64,000 nt of DNA, taken from NCBI GenBank assembly GCA_033558025.1, contig JAUCEF010000007.1, positions 3,534,001 to 3,598,000 on the forward strand. The letters run 5' to 3'. Below, in pieces: positions 33,046 to 41,658 of this stretch. The position numbers and the translations under genes were made by a program. Numbering within the stretch: the stretch's first letter is position 1; every line of letters begins with the position of its first letter. Origin of the DNA: Phytophthora sp. 'mugwort'. Taxonomy: Eukaryota > Oomycota > Peronosporomycetes > Peronosporales > Peronosporaceae. The notes below the pieces were generated by a model that saw only the letters and a list, made by a program, of their open reading frames with translations, was not told the origin of the DNA and did not search any database.

Positions 33046-33690
33046 TTGCCCTTGAGCTCAACTATCTCAGCCATCAGATGCTGAATTATTTTCATACTGT
33101 ACGCAGCGATACAAGAATAATCAACGTTGAGCTATCCTTCGGCGAAATATTAGGATCCTCTCCTTCTGGCATACCGTCGCGATGAAAATCGCTAACTAAA
33201 TCAGTTAGGCCAGCGTGGACATGATTCTAAGCTATCAGACCAACCTCCTGCCCTTGGCGCTTCTCAGACGGCATCCACTCATAGAGAACAAAATCACACT
33301 TGTTGTATAGGATTATGATGCGATCAAGAGGAGCAGTCAGAATATTTCGTTTTAGTCGTTGGTCACTTGTTGTTGCTAGAGCCGCGCAAGAAATGTAGTC
33401 GCCAAAACCCGCAGTTGTGCCGTAGATTATAGGACCTAGCGCCATTTCAGTCACCCCAGACACTATGCACAGCCTATAGACCATGGTTGATCCATTTCCA
33501 TAAGAATCGAAGTTGTACCTGGGACGTGAAGAGGATAGTCAGAGTTGCTGTCCCGACGCCGAGTCGTCCTGCCGCTGTAAGGATCATAGCGGTGCTGTCG
33601 TCCACTCCGAAGCGAAGGTCATTGTTTATCCGAGTGCCGATCCACGCTGAGTTCGTAGAGCTTGCGATAGTACCATTGCGACTTTTATTT
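33046..33690 (-). pseudogene. Fibre-like protein with S74 intramolecular-chaperone (self-cleaving) domain
   Basis: Reading the minus strand, a fibre-type repeat (STAMILTAAGRLGVGTAT, then PLHVPGTTSI after a frame change) is followed by ATTSDQRLKRNI, EWMPSEKRQGQEVGLIA and, further on, AAYSMKIIQHLMAEIVELKG. GxGT...P...LHV followed by SDxRLKxNI and G(L/F)IAQ is the signature of Peptidase_S74, the C-terminal chaperone that trimerises phage tail spikes and then cuts itself off. The Ser and Lys of the cleavage dyad are present. Breaks: frame changes near 33545 and 33490, and the Gln after GLIA is a TAG stop. A receptor-binding fibre role is inferred. It lies directly downstream of the two-module protein and the capsid gene. 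Confidence 0.72.
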
Positions 33691-33695
33691 GGAAT

Positions 33696-34060
33696 TCAAC
33701 CAGCGTAGCGTTTTAGCCGATGCATCGTATCATTCGTGTGTATGAACCATCGATTTCGGTGCCTTTTCAGTAGCAACTTGAAATGGCGCAACCATTGTAG
33801 ATATGTGTCATCAAGGCCAAACACCTGGTTGACAGTCTTGCCCTTATACTTACCAAAATTTAGTAGGTACGATCCATCATCGGATCCATTTGCGAATTTG
33901 CTTGGCAAGAAATTTAGCAATGTCGGAATCTGGGCCTTCAAGTAGCATTATTTGATTACGAAGCCAGCGACAGTAGCTAGGATCCTTTTCAAATACCTCC
34001 TCGATGGTGGAGCCTCTGTGCTTGCCGACGTAATATGTGTGGTCATGATGTATCTATTTA
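33696..34060 (-). pseudogene. Two-module GK(Y/H)(K/R)G protein (exodeoxyribonuclease X C-terminal-like)
   Basis: Two copies of the same short module: YYVGKHRGSTIEEVFEKDPS followed by YCRWLRNQ (about 34040-33970) and LNFGKYKGKTVNQVFGLDDT followed by YLQWLRHF (about 33870-33790), separated by a frame change near 33905. The pattern GKxKGxTxxxVxxxDxxYxxWL is that of the small domain found at the end of exonuclease-X-like proteins and free-standing in many large DNA viruses. Its function is not established. It sits between the capsid-like and fibre-like genes on the same strand. Confidence 0.55.
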
Positions 34061-34085
34061 GGTAGTACAATAATTCAATCAAATC

Positions 34086-35300
34086 TTAATTAAATCCATT
34101 TGTTTCTTCTGAAGCCGTATTGAAGTCGAGAACCTCTCGGGTTAGTCTATCGGAGCTTAGTTCCTGTTCGCTAATGACAAGTACGATCAAATTGACTCCC
34201 TGGCAACCAGTGTTGCCCCCTGGATCTGGATAGATTGGGGCACATCACGCTCAGTCAGGCGACTCACGTCTGCTGCAAGAACGCAGTTGGTTAGCGACCA
34301 CGTCTGGTAATCAAGCAGACTATTCACTAGCTCGGGAGTCAAATCATCGTTGGTAGCACCAATCTTGGCAATGTCATTCGTGAAGTGGTGGAAATCGTAG
34401 TCATGGCTGATGTCAAACACCTACTGCGAACCGATAAGAATATTGAAGTTGCGAATCGACGAACCCGGCTGTACAGCCCACGGAGAGCTATTGAAAGTGC
34501 TCTCGTACTCCTGCACTGCTGCCGTTGCGAAGCTACTAGTCTGTTCGGCAAACGGCAAGCCCACATTGTACTTAGCGTTCTTAACACTGGCCGATAGCTG
34601 AAGGTCAAAGGAAGCGCTGATTTGACTCGATTGCTTACCAATGCTAGCGCGCTGATCGAATCTCTGAGACTACACGTCATTGTAGCGAACCTTCTTGACT
34701 GGCTTCGAGACGATGGCTTGCGGGTTCTCGCGATGAACGAATGGTAAGTATAGGCGAGAGGTCGTGAAAGGCATGTAGATACCATCAAGCGTAGGCTCTT
34801 GCGAATTTACGACAGCACCCCAAGCGATGCCGAAGCCAGCAGATGCTGCAAGGCTGCAAGAACGCCAGTCATTGGGTTTCCGGTGGAGCAGAAACCATGA
34901 TCGGACTGGTGTTACCGCTCGAAGAGTAGTCGATGTTAGCGACATACCCTTGACAGCATCAACGCCAACTACAGATGATCCCTGGTTGACCCGGAAGCCA
35001 AGTCGAATCTGAGGGTTGGCTAGGAGATACTGCCCTTGAAGATCGGGTGATGATCAGTTAGCTTGGACTTCAGCATGTAGTTCCACGTTCCCATAGTTCC
35101 GTTAGCCGTAGCCACACGATACAAAGGAACCACGAGCAGTTTGATTCGCGATGTTAGTGGATGCAGCGGCCCCGCCAAGCGAGGCCACGATGTAGAGAAA
35201 TCAGTATTCGCATTAGGAGGGTTCGACAACAATCGCTTTACGAGCCCATCATTGGAAACGCTGGCGCCAGCCGAAGGAGCGATAGTAGCAAATGAAGAAC
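34086..35300 (-). pseudogene. Major capsid protein-like (double jelly-roll) gene, frameshifted
   Basis: About 400 residues of discontinuous reading. From upstream: KLLVVPLYRVATANGTMGTW, NPQIRLGFRVNQGSSVVGVD, MPFTTSRLYLPFVHRENPQ, then VQPGSSIRNFNILIGSQ, ADVSRLTERDVPQSIQIQG and, in another frame, LIVLVISEQELSSDRLTREV up to a stop at 34086. The order 'PGSS(I/V)NNF...IG', 'DVSR', 'SIQI.G' and a last strand 'DL.V.(I/V).E..L..D..TG.V' is that of the second jelly roll of Polinton and virophage-type capsid proteins. At least three frame changes (near 35035, 34680 and 34195) and one stop (near 34415). The family call rests on motif memory; a structure or profile search would settle it. Confidence 0.6.
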
Positions 35301-35774
35301 TCAGAAGAGCCTATTTTCTGTCATTATACAGTTGAGCAAGGCTGGGTGAGTTCTATTGCTATGTTTTTTATATTATCACTGATGTGCAGTGATCGGTGTA
35401 GTGTTATGTGTAGAACTACTATCCACTCGGACATGTACGCTACCTCTGTCACTGAGGGGAAGACAAAACGTGGCGTGCGTATCAGGACGCTCGCCAACCA
35501 CCCCTCTCTGGTCGACATGAACTACACACACAAGTACGTCAACCACTCCGAGCATTACGTCGACCCCCAGACTGGCACGCACACGAACATGATCGAAGGT
35601 TTGTGGGAAATTCATATAAAACGCCACATCAAGTCAATGAGAGGCATGAAGAAGGAAGTGTTGAGCGGCTACTTAGACGAGTACATGTGGCGATATTGGT
35701 GCTTTCCTCGGAAGGCGTCTACGGCTCAACTGATGTGTGGCTTAGTACAGCTCATTAGCCGTTACGGATCATAG
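35292..35774 (+). pseudogene. ISXO2/IS1595 (Merlin-like) transposase, C-terminal half
   Basis: The frame ends with VNHSEHYVDPQTGTHTNMIE followed by GLWEIHIKRHIKSM: the NHSxxFVDPxTGxHTNxIEGxW motif that carries the last catalytic Glu of the ISXO2-like DDE transposase, found in bacterial IS1595 and eukaryotic Merlin elements. An upstream IHSDMYA is probably the second Asp region. The N-terminal half is missing; the frame fuses into the end of the viral relic, so the element is truncated there. Confidence 0.75.
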
Positions 35775-35811
35775 TAATACAACACTTCGTTTTCTTTTTG
35801 AAATTTCACCG

Positions 35812-36547
35812 TTGCGGAAAACGGAACTGTTCTTGGGAGAGCCCACGAAGGAAGACCTGGAGGCTGCTCTTCTGAGTTTTTACGGCGACGAGAAGTTCGC
35901 CACGGTTGCACACACGTCGCCCATTCCGCTACGTACCCTCTTCAAGAAGGCCAAGGACGTACGCGAGGGGAAACCCCTCGATGGCAACCGCCGTGGCACA
36001 AAAGCGGTCATCCCACGCGATATCGAAGCCGACTTGGTGGAGAGGGCGGCCGGTATGGAACGTGTTGGTCTCCCCGTCGGTCGTAGTGCTATCATCAAGT
36101 CCGCCAACCAGATCTACTGGAGGCTGAGCGCACTCCCCACACGCGGCAAACCGTTCGAGCCTCTTACGTCCGGGTGGTACTCGCGATTCTTGGGGCGTCA
36201 TCCTGTGCACGCGGCAAACCGTTCGAGTCTCTTACGTCCGGGTGGTACTCGTGATTCTTGGGGCGTCATCCTGTGCTGGCTGCCCGCATGGCTCAGCTCT
36301 TTCCCGCATACGCAACAGCGTGAACCAGTCATCGGTTCATACGCTGTTCTACACGATGGTGAAGCTCGTGGTCGAGCAGCGTTTTGATGCTTCACGTGTG
36401 TACAATATGGACGAGACCTCATTCATGCCCAAAGCCTCGTCACGTCGGGTGCTTGCGGTCAAGGGGTCGACGAACGTATGGAGTCAGGAGACTAGGCCGA
36501 ACTTCCACATGACGGTGGTAGGGGCGGTGAATGCGGCTGGCACGTAA
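35812..36547 (+). pseudogene. Pogo/Tigger-like (Tc5/CENP-B type) DDE transposase, truncated
   Basis: The N-terminal part (LEAALLSFYGDEKFATVAHT, GRSAIIKSANQIYWRL) is helix-turn-helix-like; SGWYSRFLGRHP ends the DNA-binding region. After an internal duplication the catalytic start FDASRVYNMDETSFMPKASS (the NxDE(T/S) motif) is read in another frame, then VVGAVNAAGT and a stop. The rest of the catalytic domain is absent. The frame opens with TTG, with no ATG. A 68-bp tandem duplication (36140-36275) is what breaks the frame. Confidence 0.75.
36140..36275. repeat. 68-bp tandem duplication inside transposase
   Basis: The segment CACGCGGCAAACCGTTCGAG...CATCCTGTG (36140-36207) is repeated directly at 36208-36275 with two substitutions seen. 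As 68 is not a multiple of three, the copy shifts the transposase frame. Confidence 0.95.
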
Positions 36548-37180
36548 TTTTGAATCCACTTGTGCGCTTAGCGTAAAAACAATTGCTCCCGAAACACCAA
36601 TTTCACCTCTACAGAGTTATCTTGCGGAAATCAATTGCAGGGTCTGGTTTTAATTCCTGGCCAAACTCTGAAATGTCCCAAAACCGCGCACTAAAGTGGT
36701 CATTTGCGTTACTTCAGTACAAAGTTAGTTTGTTCGCATATAAATCTAAAGGCGTCCTTTTACCAAACCACAGTACGAATCTTCCTCAAATTTATGGTCT
36801 CCGGCGTCTAAAAGGTGCATTTTGCGCCTTTTCAAATGGGTACACTCGCTCTCGTACTTAAAATAAAAGGGCACATTTTTCTCTCGCTATACACTATAGT
36901 AGTGATGGGGACAAATGGGCACCTCATTTTAACGTAAGTTACGTTTACGTAAACGACGTGAATCTATCCGATTAAACCAGTGTTTTATTTCTGAGGGTCT
37001 TAACTGTGTCATGCCATCCCATGGCACAAAATCAAGGCCTCTGATTTCTCCTACGAAGATATGGAGTACTGTACGTATAAAATGCCACAAATGGCAGAAC
37101 ATCGGGGCCGTCCGACGCGCTATTGCCATCCTGCCAAACCATTTCGAAGGTTATTCACCATAGTTTAAAGTCTCTTATTC
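36548..37180. other. AT-rich repeat-desert sequence, nothing recognised
   Basis: About 0.6 kb with only short, unpatterned open frames (e.g. 36583-36861 plus). No motif recognised; possibly the untranslated part of a decayed transposon. Confidence 0.4.
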
Positions 37181-37187
37181 AGAAAAG

Positions 37188-37665
37188 CTAGAACATGTCC
37201 ATTTCCCTCGCGCTTGAATAGTACAGACAACGACGGATAAATCCGGCACCACTGAAGGGCATTCCCATAGTAAATGAGCCGCAAAGCCAAATTGATTTGT
37301 CGGAATCGGCATAAAGGCTCATGGGATCTCGTATAAACCGCACCAAAATATGCATAAAATACACGGAATGATAGAGAAGAAACGTATTACCATCTGGAAT
37401 ATAAAACCATGTGTAGGGATCGAATTTTGATTGGCGAACCAAATTTTCCACAGTGAAAAGTACATTGTTTTTGCCGGGTTTTTCGTTGCCGCATTTATCC
37501 GTCTGTCAACAGCAGTAAATCGGCTCAAATGGTCACAGCAAGCCGGACCACTGATTCCATAGCGTTGATACTGTCCGGAGAAACGATCGAACCCTCGCAA
37601 ATTCCTTACTTCTTGGAACACGAATGGGACATAGCCCTCCGTCGATAGCACCGATGCATCCTTTC
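37188..37665 (-). pseudogene. PIF/Harbinger transposase fragment, first part
   Basis: On the minus strand GAIDGGLCPIRVPRSKEFA is followed, after a frame change, by FSGQYQRYGISGPACCDHLS and RFTAVDRR. This matches the first catalytic block of PIF/Harbinger (DDE_4) nucleases: LDG...R.P...e...sffsg.Y...g...qa..D...rF. Further downstream similarity fades. The following block of the family lies on the opposite strand just beside it (37724-37951). Confidence 0.6.
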
Positions 37666-37723
37666 ATCTCTAGCGAGCTACTGACTGCCTAAATCAAATT
37701 ACTGGCGTTGAGCTGGTCCGTAG

Positions 37724-37951
37724 TTGAAAATTGCAAATATGTATGTTGTTGGCGATAAGGCATACACCAACTCAAATCACCAATTAACACCCTTCCCGAG
37801 AATTTCAACGCCTGTATATGACAGCAATAATTTTTATCTTAGTCAGCTTCGTATTCGAGCTGAGATGGCGTTTCGGCTTTTAGTTTGCAAGTGGTGTGTT
37901 TTCAAAGCTCCTCTAGAGATCGGATTCAAGCGAGTACAACCACAATGTTAG
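37724..37951 (+). pseudogene. PIF/Harbinger transposase fragment, second part
   Basis: YVVGDKAYTNSNHQLTPFPR and NFYLSQLRIRAEMAFRLLVC carry the second Asp (GDxAY) and third acidic position (RxxxExAF.lL) of the Harbinger DDE nuclease. The ORF lacks the preceding block, which is found on the other strand at 37188-37665, so the element was inverted or assembled from two copies. Confidence 0.75.
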
Positions 37952-38685
37952 CGCCGTCTATACTGCACAATTGGTTCATCTAGCAATGCCTCCGCGAGAA
38001 TGGATCCTACCGTGTAAATGACGACGATTTGATTGAAGAAATTGAAAAGACCCGGTTGGACACGGCCAACCATACAAATTTACGGCGGAGCCCCACGCCG
38101 CCGCACGATACCGTCTATTGTACGAGTCGTCCGGTTTGCCTGTCGATACGGACACATATCACGGCTCTGAATGAGTCCGGGATGCGCCCGTTCGACTAAA
38201 TTGAGACCAATATGATCATGCGTCCGACACATAACACAGTTAGACGCTTGCATGAAGAGCATACAAACGAATAGCGTTTCATGGCATGGATCGCAGATAT
38301 ACAAATCTACTTATGAAAAGGGTTGTAACTCGAAACAAATAACTACCAAGCGATGTTGGTGTGAACATGAATTGCAGGCTGACCCGCGAGCACTCAAATG
38401 AGTAAAACCATTAATCTATAACATCGGATTTGTCTTCGTAATGATGCAAACGCAGCTGGTACTTCGAAAAGCTTTCTGCTAACGGCGGATGGTATCTTCT
38501 TTTTTAGGTCATATCCAGCTCTGGTCACATAAGGTCACGCGCATAGTTTATACGTTGACAAGACAGATGTCATTACGAGCGCAATCTTGGTTTGTCTCGT
38601 CAATAAACACATGTGGGTCAGCATTTGTCAATCAATTTGCTCCAATTAAATGAGTGAAGGAACCTGACTCGACCTGGTCCCGCTT
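37952..38685. other. Repeat-desert sequence, no supported gene
   Basis: About 0.7 kb. One minus-strand frame (38080-38304) is cysteine-rich (SNCVMCRTHDHIGLNLVERA) but matches no family I know and has no strong start. Otherwise nothing seen. Confidence 0.35.
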
Positions 38686-38742
38686 GGTTAAGGTTGGAGT
38701 ACTATTGACAATCCGAGTGTCAATAGTACTCCAACCTTAACC
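38686..38742. repeat. Perfect 25-bp inverted repeat with 7-nt loop
   Basis: Arms 38686-38710 (starts GGTTAAGGTTGGAGT) and 38718-38742 (ends CCAACCTTAACC) are exact reverse complements separated by ATCCGAG. It would form a strong cruciform or RNA hairpin. Confidence 0.95.
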
Positions 38743-38782
38743 ACCGCTACCTTGGCATAGCCCTTAGCTCGACCAAAGCGAG

Positions 38783-39190
38783 ATGCTAAGGGACAAAAGG
38801 GGTGGTGCGCACGGCGCGGGGGAGGGAGAAGAAGGTGACGCATCAAAAGATGGCGGTGAAAAATCAGCTGGCAAAGGCTCGATGCCATCGAATATGAATG
38901 TGGCGTTGATGCAAATACGTTCTAGCTCAGCTTCCGGCGCAGGGCGGATTAAGCCTTCTCTTGAATGTCAACCTCCCAGCAGCAGACCTCGTGTTCCACA
39001 GAGTCCCGACCTTGTTCTCGTAGATGATGTCGCTACGGGAACTGTATTTGCTATTACCGATCGAGTTCACGACGGACTTATATATCGTTATCGAGTCAAA
39101 TGGAGAAACTGAGTAGACGGGTACTTTGGGCTGATACGTATGAGCCTGCGTGGAGTCTGCGGAAAGAGATGGCTTCGGTGAACAATATGA
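38783..39190 (+). pseudogene. Chromodomain-like fragment of a transposon protein
   Basis: A low-complexity leader is followed by GTVFAITDRVHDGLIYRYRV and KWRN, then in another frame WADTYEPAWSLRKEM. The pattern Y.VKW ... (T/W)xEP...L fits a chromodomain as found at the end of retrotransposon integrases. No upstream integrase was recognised. Weak call. Confidence 0.35.
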
Positions 39191-40380
39191 CATTGTAAAT
39201 AAGTGGTACGCGTCTCCTTTAGAATCGTTTTTTTTTACACTTTCTGCTCTGTGTAGGGGTACTCTAACAAGATTGGAGATTCACCGCACGGCCAGTGCGC
39301 CTTTACGCCATTCGAATTGCTACCGAGCTAGTTGGAAACTTTTTATTAATTGGTGTTCCGACGATACGGTCGCGTCATTTCGTCAATTGCACCGCACGTG
39401 GCCGTAGAGTTTCAGCTTCAGTTTCAGCCAAAGGAATTTCGTACGGTGAGCTTCGTTTGTTTGTCAAGTTTGCTAACCAACAATGGCATACCTGTAAGCA
39501 GATATGCATGGGTGTTCCGGACAAGAACTTAGTTGATGGAGTATGTGGTAATATGACTGTTTCTCGCTTGTATACGCTGCGATTGTGTACGGGTGTATAC
39601 ATATGTTCATCATTCAATTCGATGCGAGTTTCCCAATGTTTCGCCATAGATGTTATGGTGATTGAGGGCGTTTTTACGACTACAAACACAATGGAGTTGC
39701 TCTTGACGACTTCGACATGAAATAGATTGACGGGGTCAAGTTTGTTCGTAGTGTTGATTTATACACAGAAGTCAACGAGAGCAATTTTTGCCTACGTTGA
39801 CTGTTTGTTTTTTTCGTTTTTCACTACTGATTGTGGTTGAGGGTTGTTGAAGTCTGGCCCGCTCCATAACCGCTATTATGGAAATAATGACGTCTCATTT
39901 AATCGCTGGGTGGTCTTCAGATGATGCTGAGTACGCAGACTGTTCACGCTGTTGTGTGTATAGGTGAAGCCTGCTATCTCCTAGTTGATTTAGCCAAGAC
40001 TGACTAACTTATCGCGTTTAATGATTGTCATGCATTCCGGACTATTTACGCTGGCATATACTCCGGGCTATATAGCCCGGGCTATTTACGTTGGAATATA
40101 TATGGCGGCCTATTTATGACCGCTTCGCTTCTAGTTGTCTCGAGGTCTTAGTTACACTTAGCTCAGTGTCTTGCGATAGGCATCGTGGCTTTTCGGCTCT
40201 AATGAGGGTGCACCACGCTGTTTGGTTGTACGCAGAAACAAATGTATGCAAAAGATTATGCTGCATAACGGAAACAGCTTTCTCCTAGCGACCGTACCGA
40301 TCGTGACAGAAGATGGTTAATTAGTAATAGCGGATTGCGTCTTTGAAAGGCATGGCTTCAACTTCCTGATGATACCAGGC
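39191..40380. other. Repeat-desert sequence with an unrecognised 141-aa frame
   Basis: The only sizeable frame (39295-39720 plus, contains SAKGISYGELRLFVKFANQQ) matches nothing I recognise. A region of short direct and palindromic repeats lies at 40036-40110. Confidence 0.35.
40063..40080. repeat. 18-bp perfect palindrome within imperfect direct repeats
   Basis: CCGGGCTATATAGCCCGG equals its own reverse complement. It is flanked by two similar ~24-bp stretches (CGGACTATTTACGCTGG near 40038, CGGGCTATTTACGTTGG near 40078), suggesting local duplication or a transposon end. Confidence 0.85.
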
Positions 40381-40553
40381 GTACGTTAATGGCGGCAACA
40401 CCAGATCCAACCTTTAAGTCGAATGCGACTGATATAACAGACGGACGATCGAATAGGAAAGCTGCAACTATGTGTTCTGTTACATCCCATGTTGTGTTAC
40501 GATAACCTTCGGTTGAAGTGCGAGAAGCATCTGAACTGTATCCGCATTCTAGA

Positions 40554-41119
40554 TCGGAGCTACCAAAGAATCTAAGCAGATCAAAGAAAAAGCAACGGCT
40601 GACTGTTGTGAAGTTCTGAATGACGACGAAACAAAGCTTCGACTGGATCGGCTGCGAAACGCAAGATCGACACTTCATTCCACTATCGTGAAAGATGAAC
40701 GAGTTCTCGCCCAAATTGCTGACGATTCTGAAAGCATGACAGGTGTAGTAGACGCATTTATAGCAAGTGTGGAGAGCTGTATTCAACTGTCGAGGAAAAA
40801 ACCCAATTCAGCTTTTGAAAGTGTTGCGAACCGCATGATAGATTTATTTGCTTCGTTCAAAGGAATGGCACTATTTCCTTCAGATCAGGACAGTATAGAA
40901 GATGCATCTCCACTGGAATTTGCCATGGCCAGAATCGACACGGCAAAGACGAATCGAGAAGCGCTCGCAGAACTGTATGCAGTGTGGACCAAGGACGAAG
41001 ATCCAGATGCTCCTCTGATTGGTGGACACATAAAGCATTTTGGAAAACTTGATGGGATCCAAGCTTCGAGGGAGACGAAGCCTAAATGCTACATATATTC
41101 GATTTGTGTATTCGGATAA
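40554..41119 (+). CDS. Unrecognised helical ORF (~188 aa), no start codon
   Basis: Open from about 40554 to 41119 without an ATG at the front; contains DDETKLRLDRLRNARSTLHS and NREALAELYAVWTKDED. Predicted mostly helical and acidic. An adjacent upstream frame beginning MAATPDPTFKSNATDITDGR (near 40390) may be its N-terminus before a frame change. No family recognised. Confidence 0.35.
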
Positions 41120-41137
41120 TTGTTTGTTATAGAAACG

Positions 41138-41470
41138 TTAGATTACTTCAACTACTCTCACTAGAGTTTGATTCATCCCCAGTTCTGCCATGGTCGTCGT
41201 CTCTGTTGCTGCCCCTATATTAGCCAGTTCGTCGATGGCAGTTTGCGTGGTGCCTTGGCGTAATACTCTGCGAAGTCCGGGTCGAATGCTATGTGGCGAT
41301 CCTCCTTCGCTTGAGTCGCCTGTGTCGTTCAACTTTGTCTCTTCGTCGGCGGAACCCGGTACTTCATCTGGCAAAGAGACTGGTCTGGGGAGGGGAATAG
41401 GAGGTCTCTTTGGCTCCGATGGTCTACCGAGTTCGACATCCATTTTGAAGTTGGCGAGTTTCCGCGCCAT
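41138..41470 (-). CDS. Unrecognised proline/serine-rich ORF (110 aa)
   Basis: Minus-strand frame with EPKRPPIPLPRPVSLPDEVP and a threonine-rich tail, start ATG. Likely disordered. No family recognised; possibly part of a transposon accessory gene. Confidence 0.3.
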   Translation of the reverse strand: MARKLANFKMDVELGRPSEPKRPPIPLPRPVSLPDEVPGSADEETKLNDTGDSSEGGSPHSIRPGLRRVLRQGTTQTAIDELANIGAATETTTMAELGMNQTLVRVVEVI

Positions 41471-41658
41471 TGTTTTATCCCGGCTACAAGTCAGACAAAT
41501 GCTATCCCTTGAAAACGCTGTTCAGCTCTCTGTTAAATCGTTCTAAGGGGTAATTTATACGACTCACCACGTCCCGTCTAAAGGGCTTGATATTCCACAG
41601 CTTGGGAGGGTAGTGCTCATCCAAGTACGCTCAAACGCCAAACCTTGGGCTGTTTCAA

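Larger units (their letters stand above)
27212..35300. mobile_element. Degenerate Polinton/Maverick-like endogenous virus
   Basis: A cluster of broken genes on two facing strands. On the plus strand lie an integrase with chromodomain and then several unrecognised hydrophilic ORFs (28.5-31.3 and 32.1-32.7 kb). On the minus strand lie an S74-tailed fibre-like protein (33.05-33.69), a two-module GK(Y/H)(K/R)G protein (33.70-34.06) and a major-capsid-like protein (34.09-35.3). Integrase plus double-jelly-roll capsid protein is the defining pair of Polintons and Polinton-like viruses. No DNA polymerase B, packaging ATPase or maturation protease was recognised, so the copy is partial or too decayed. 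Limits are approximate: the left is set by the integrase start, the right by the loss of capsid similarity just before an ISXO2-like transposase tail. Its composition is more AT-rich than the gene island. Every recognised gene is broken. Confidence 0.65.

Noticed and set aside
39295..39720. 141-aa plus frame as a host gene
   Set aside because: No homology recognised, no start context, and it lies among transposon fragments.
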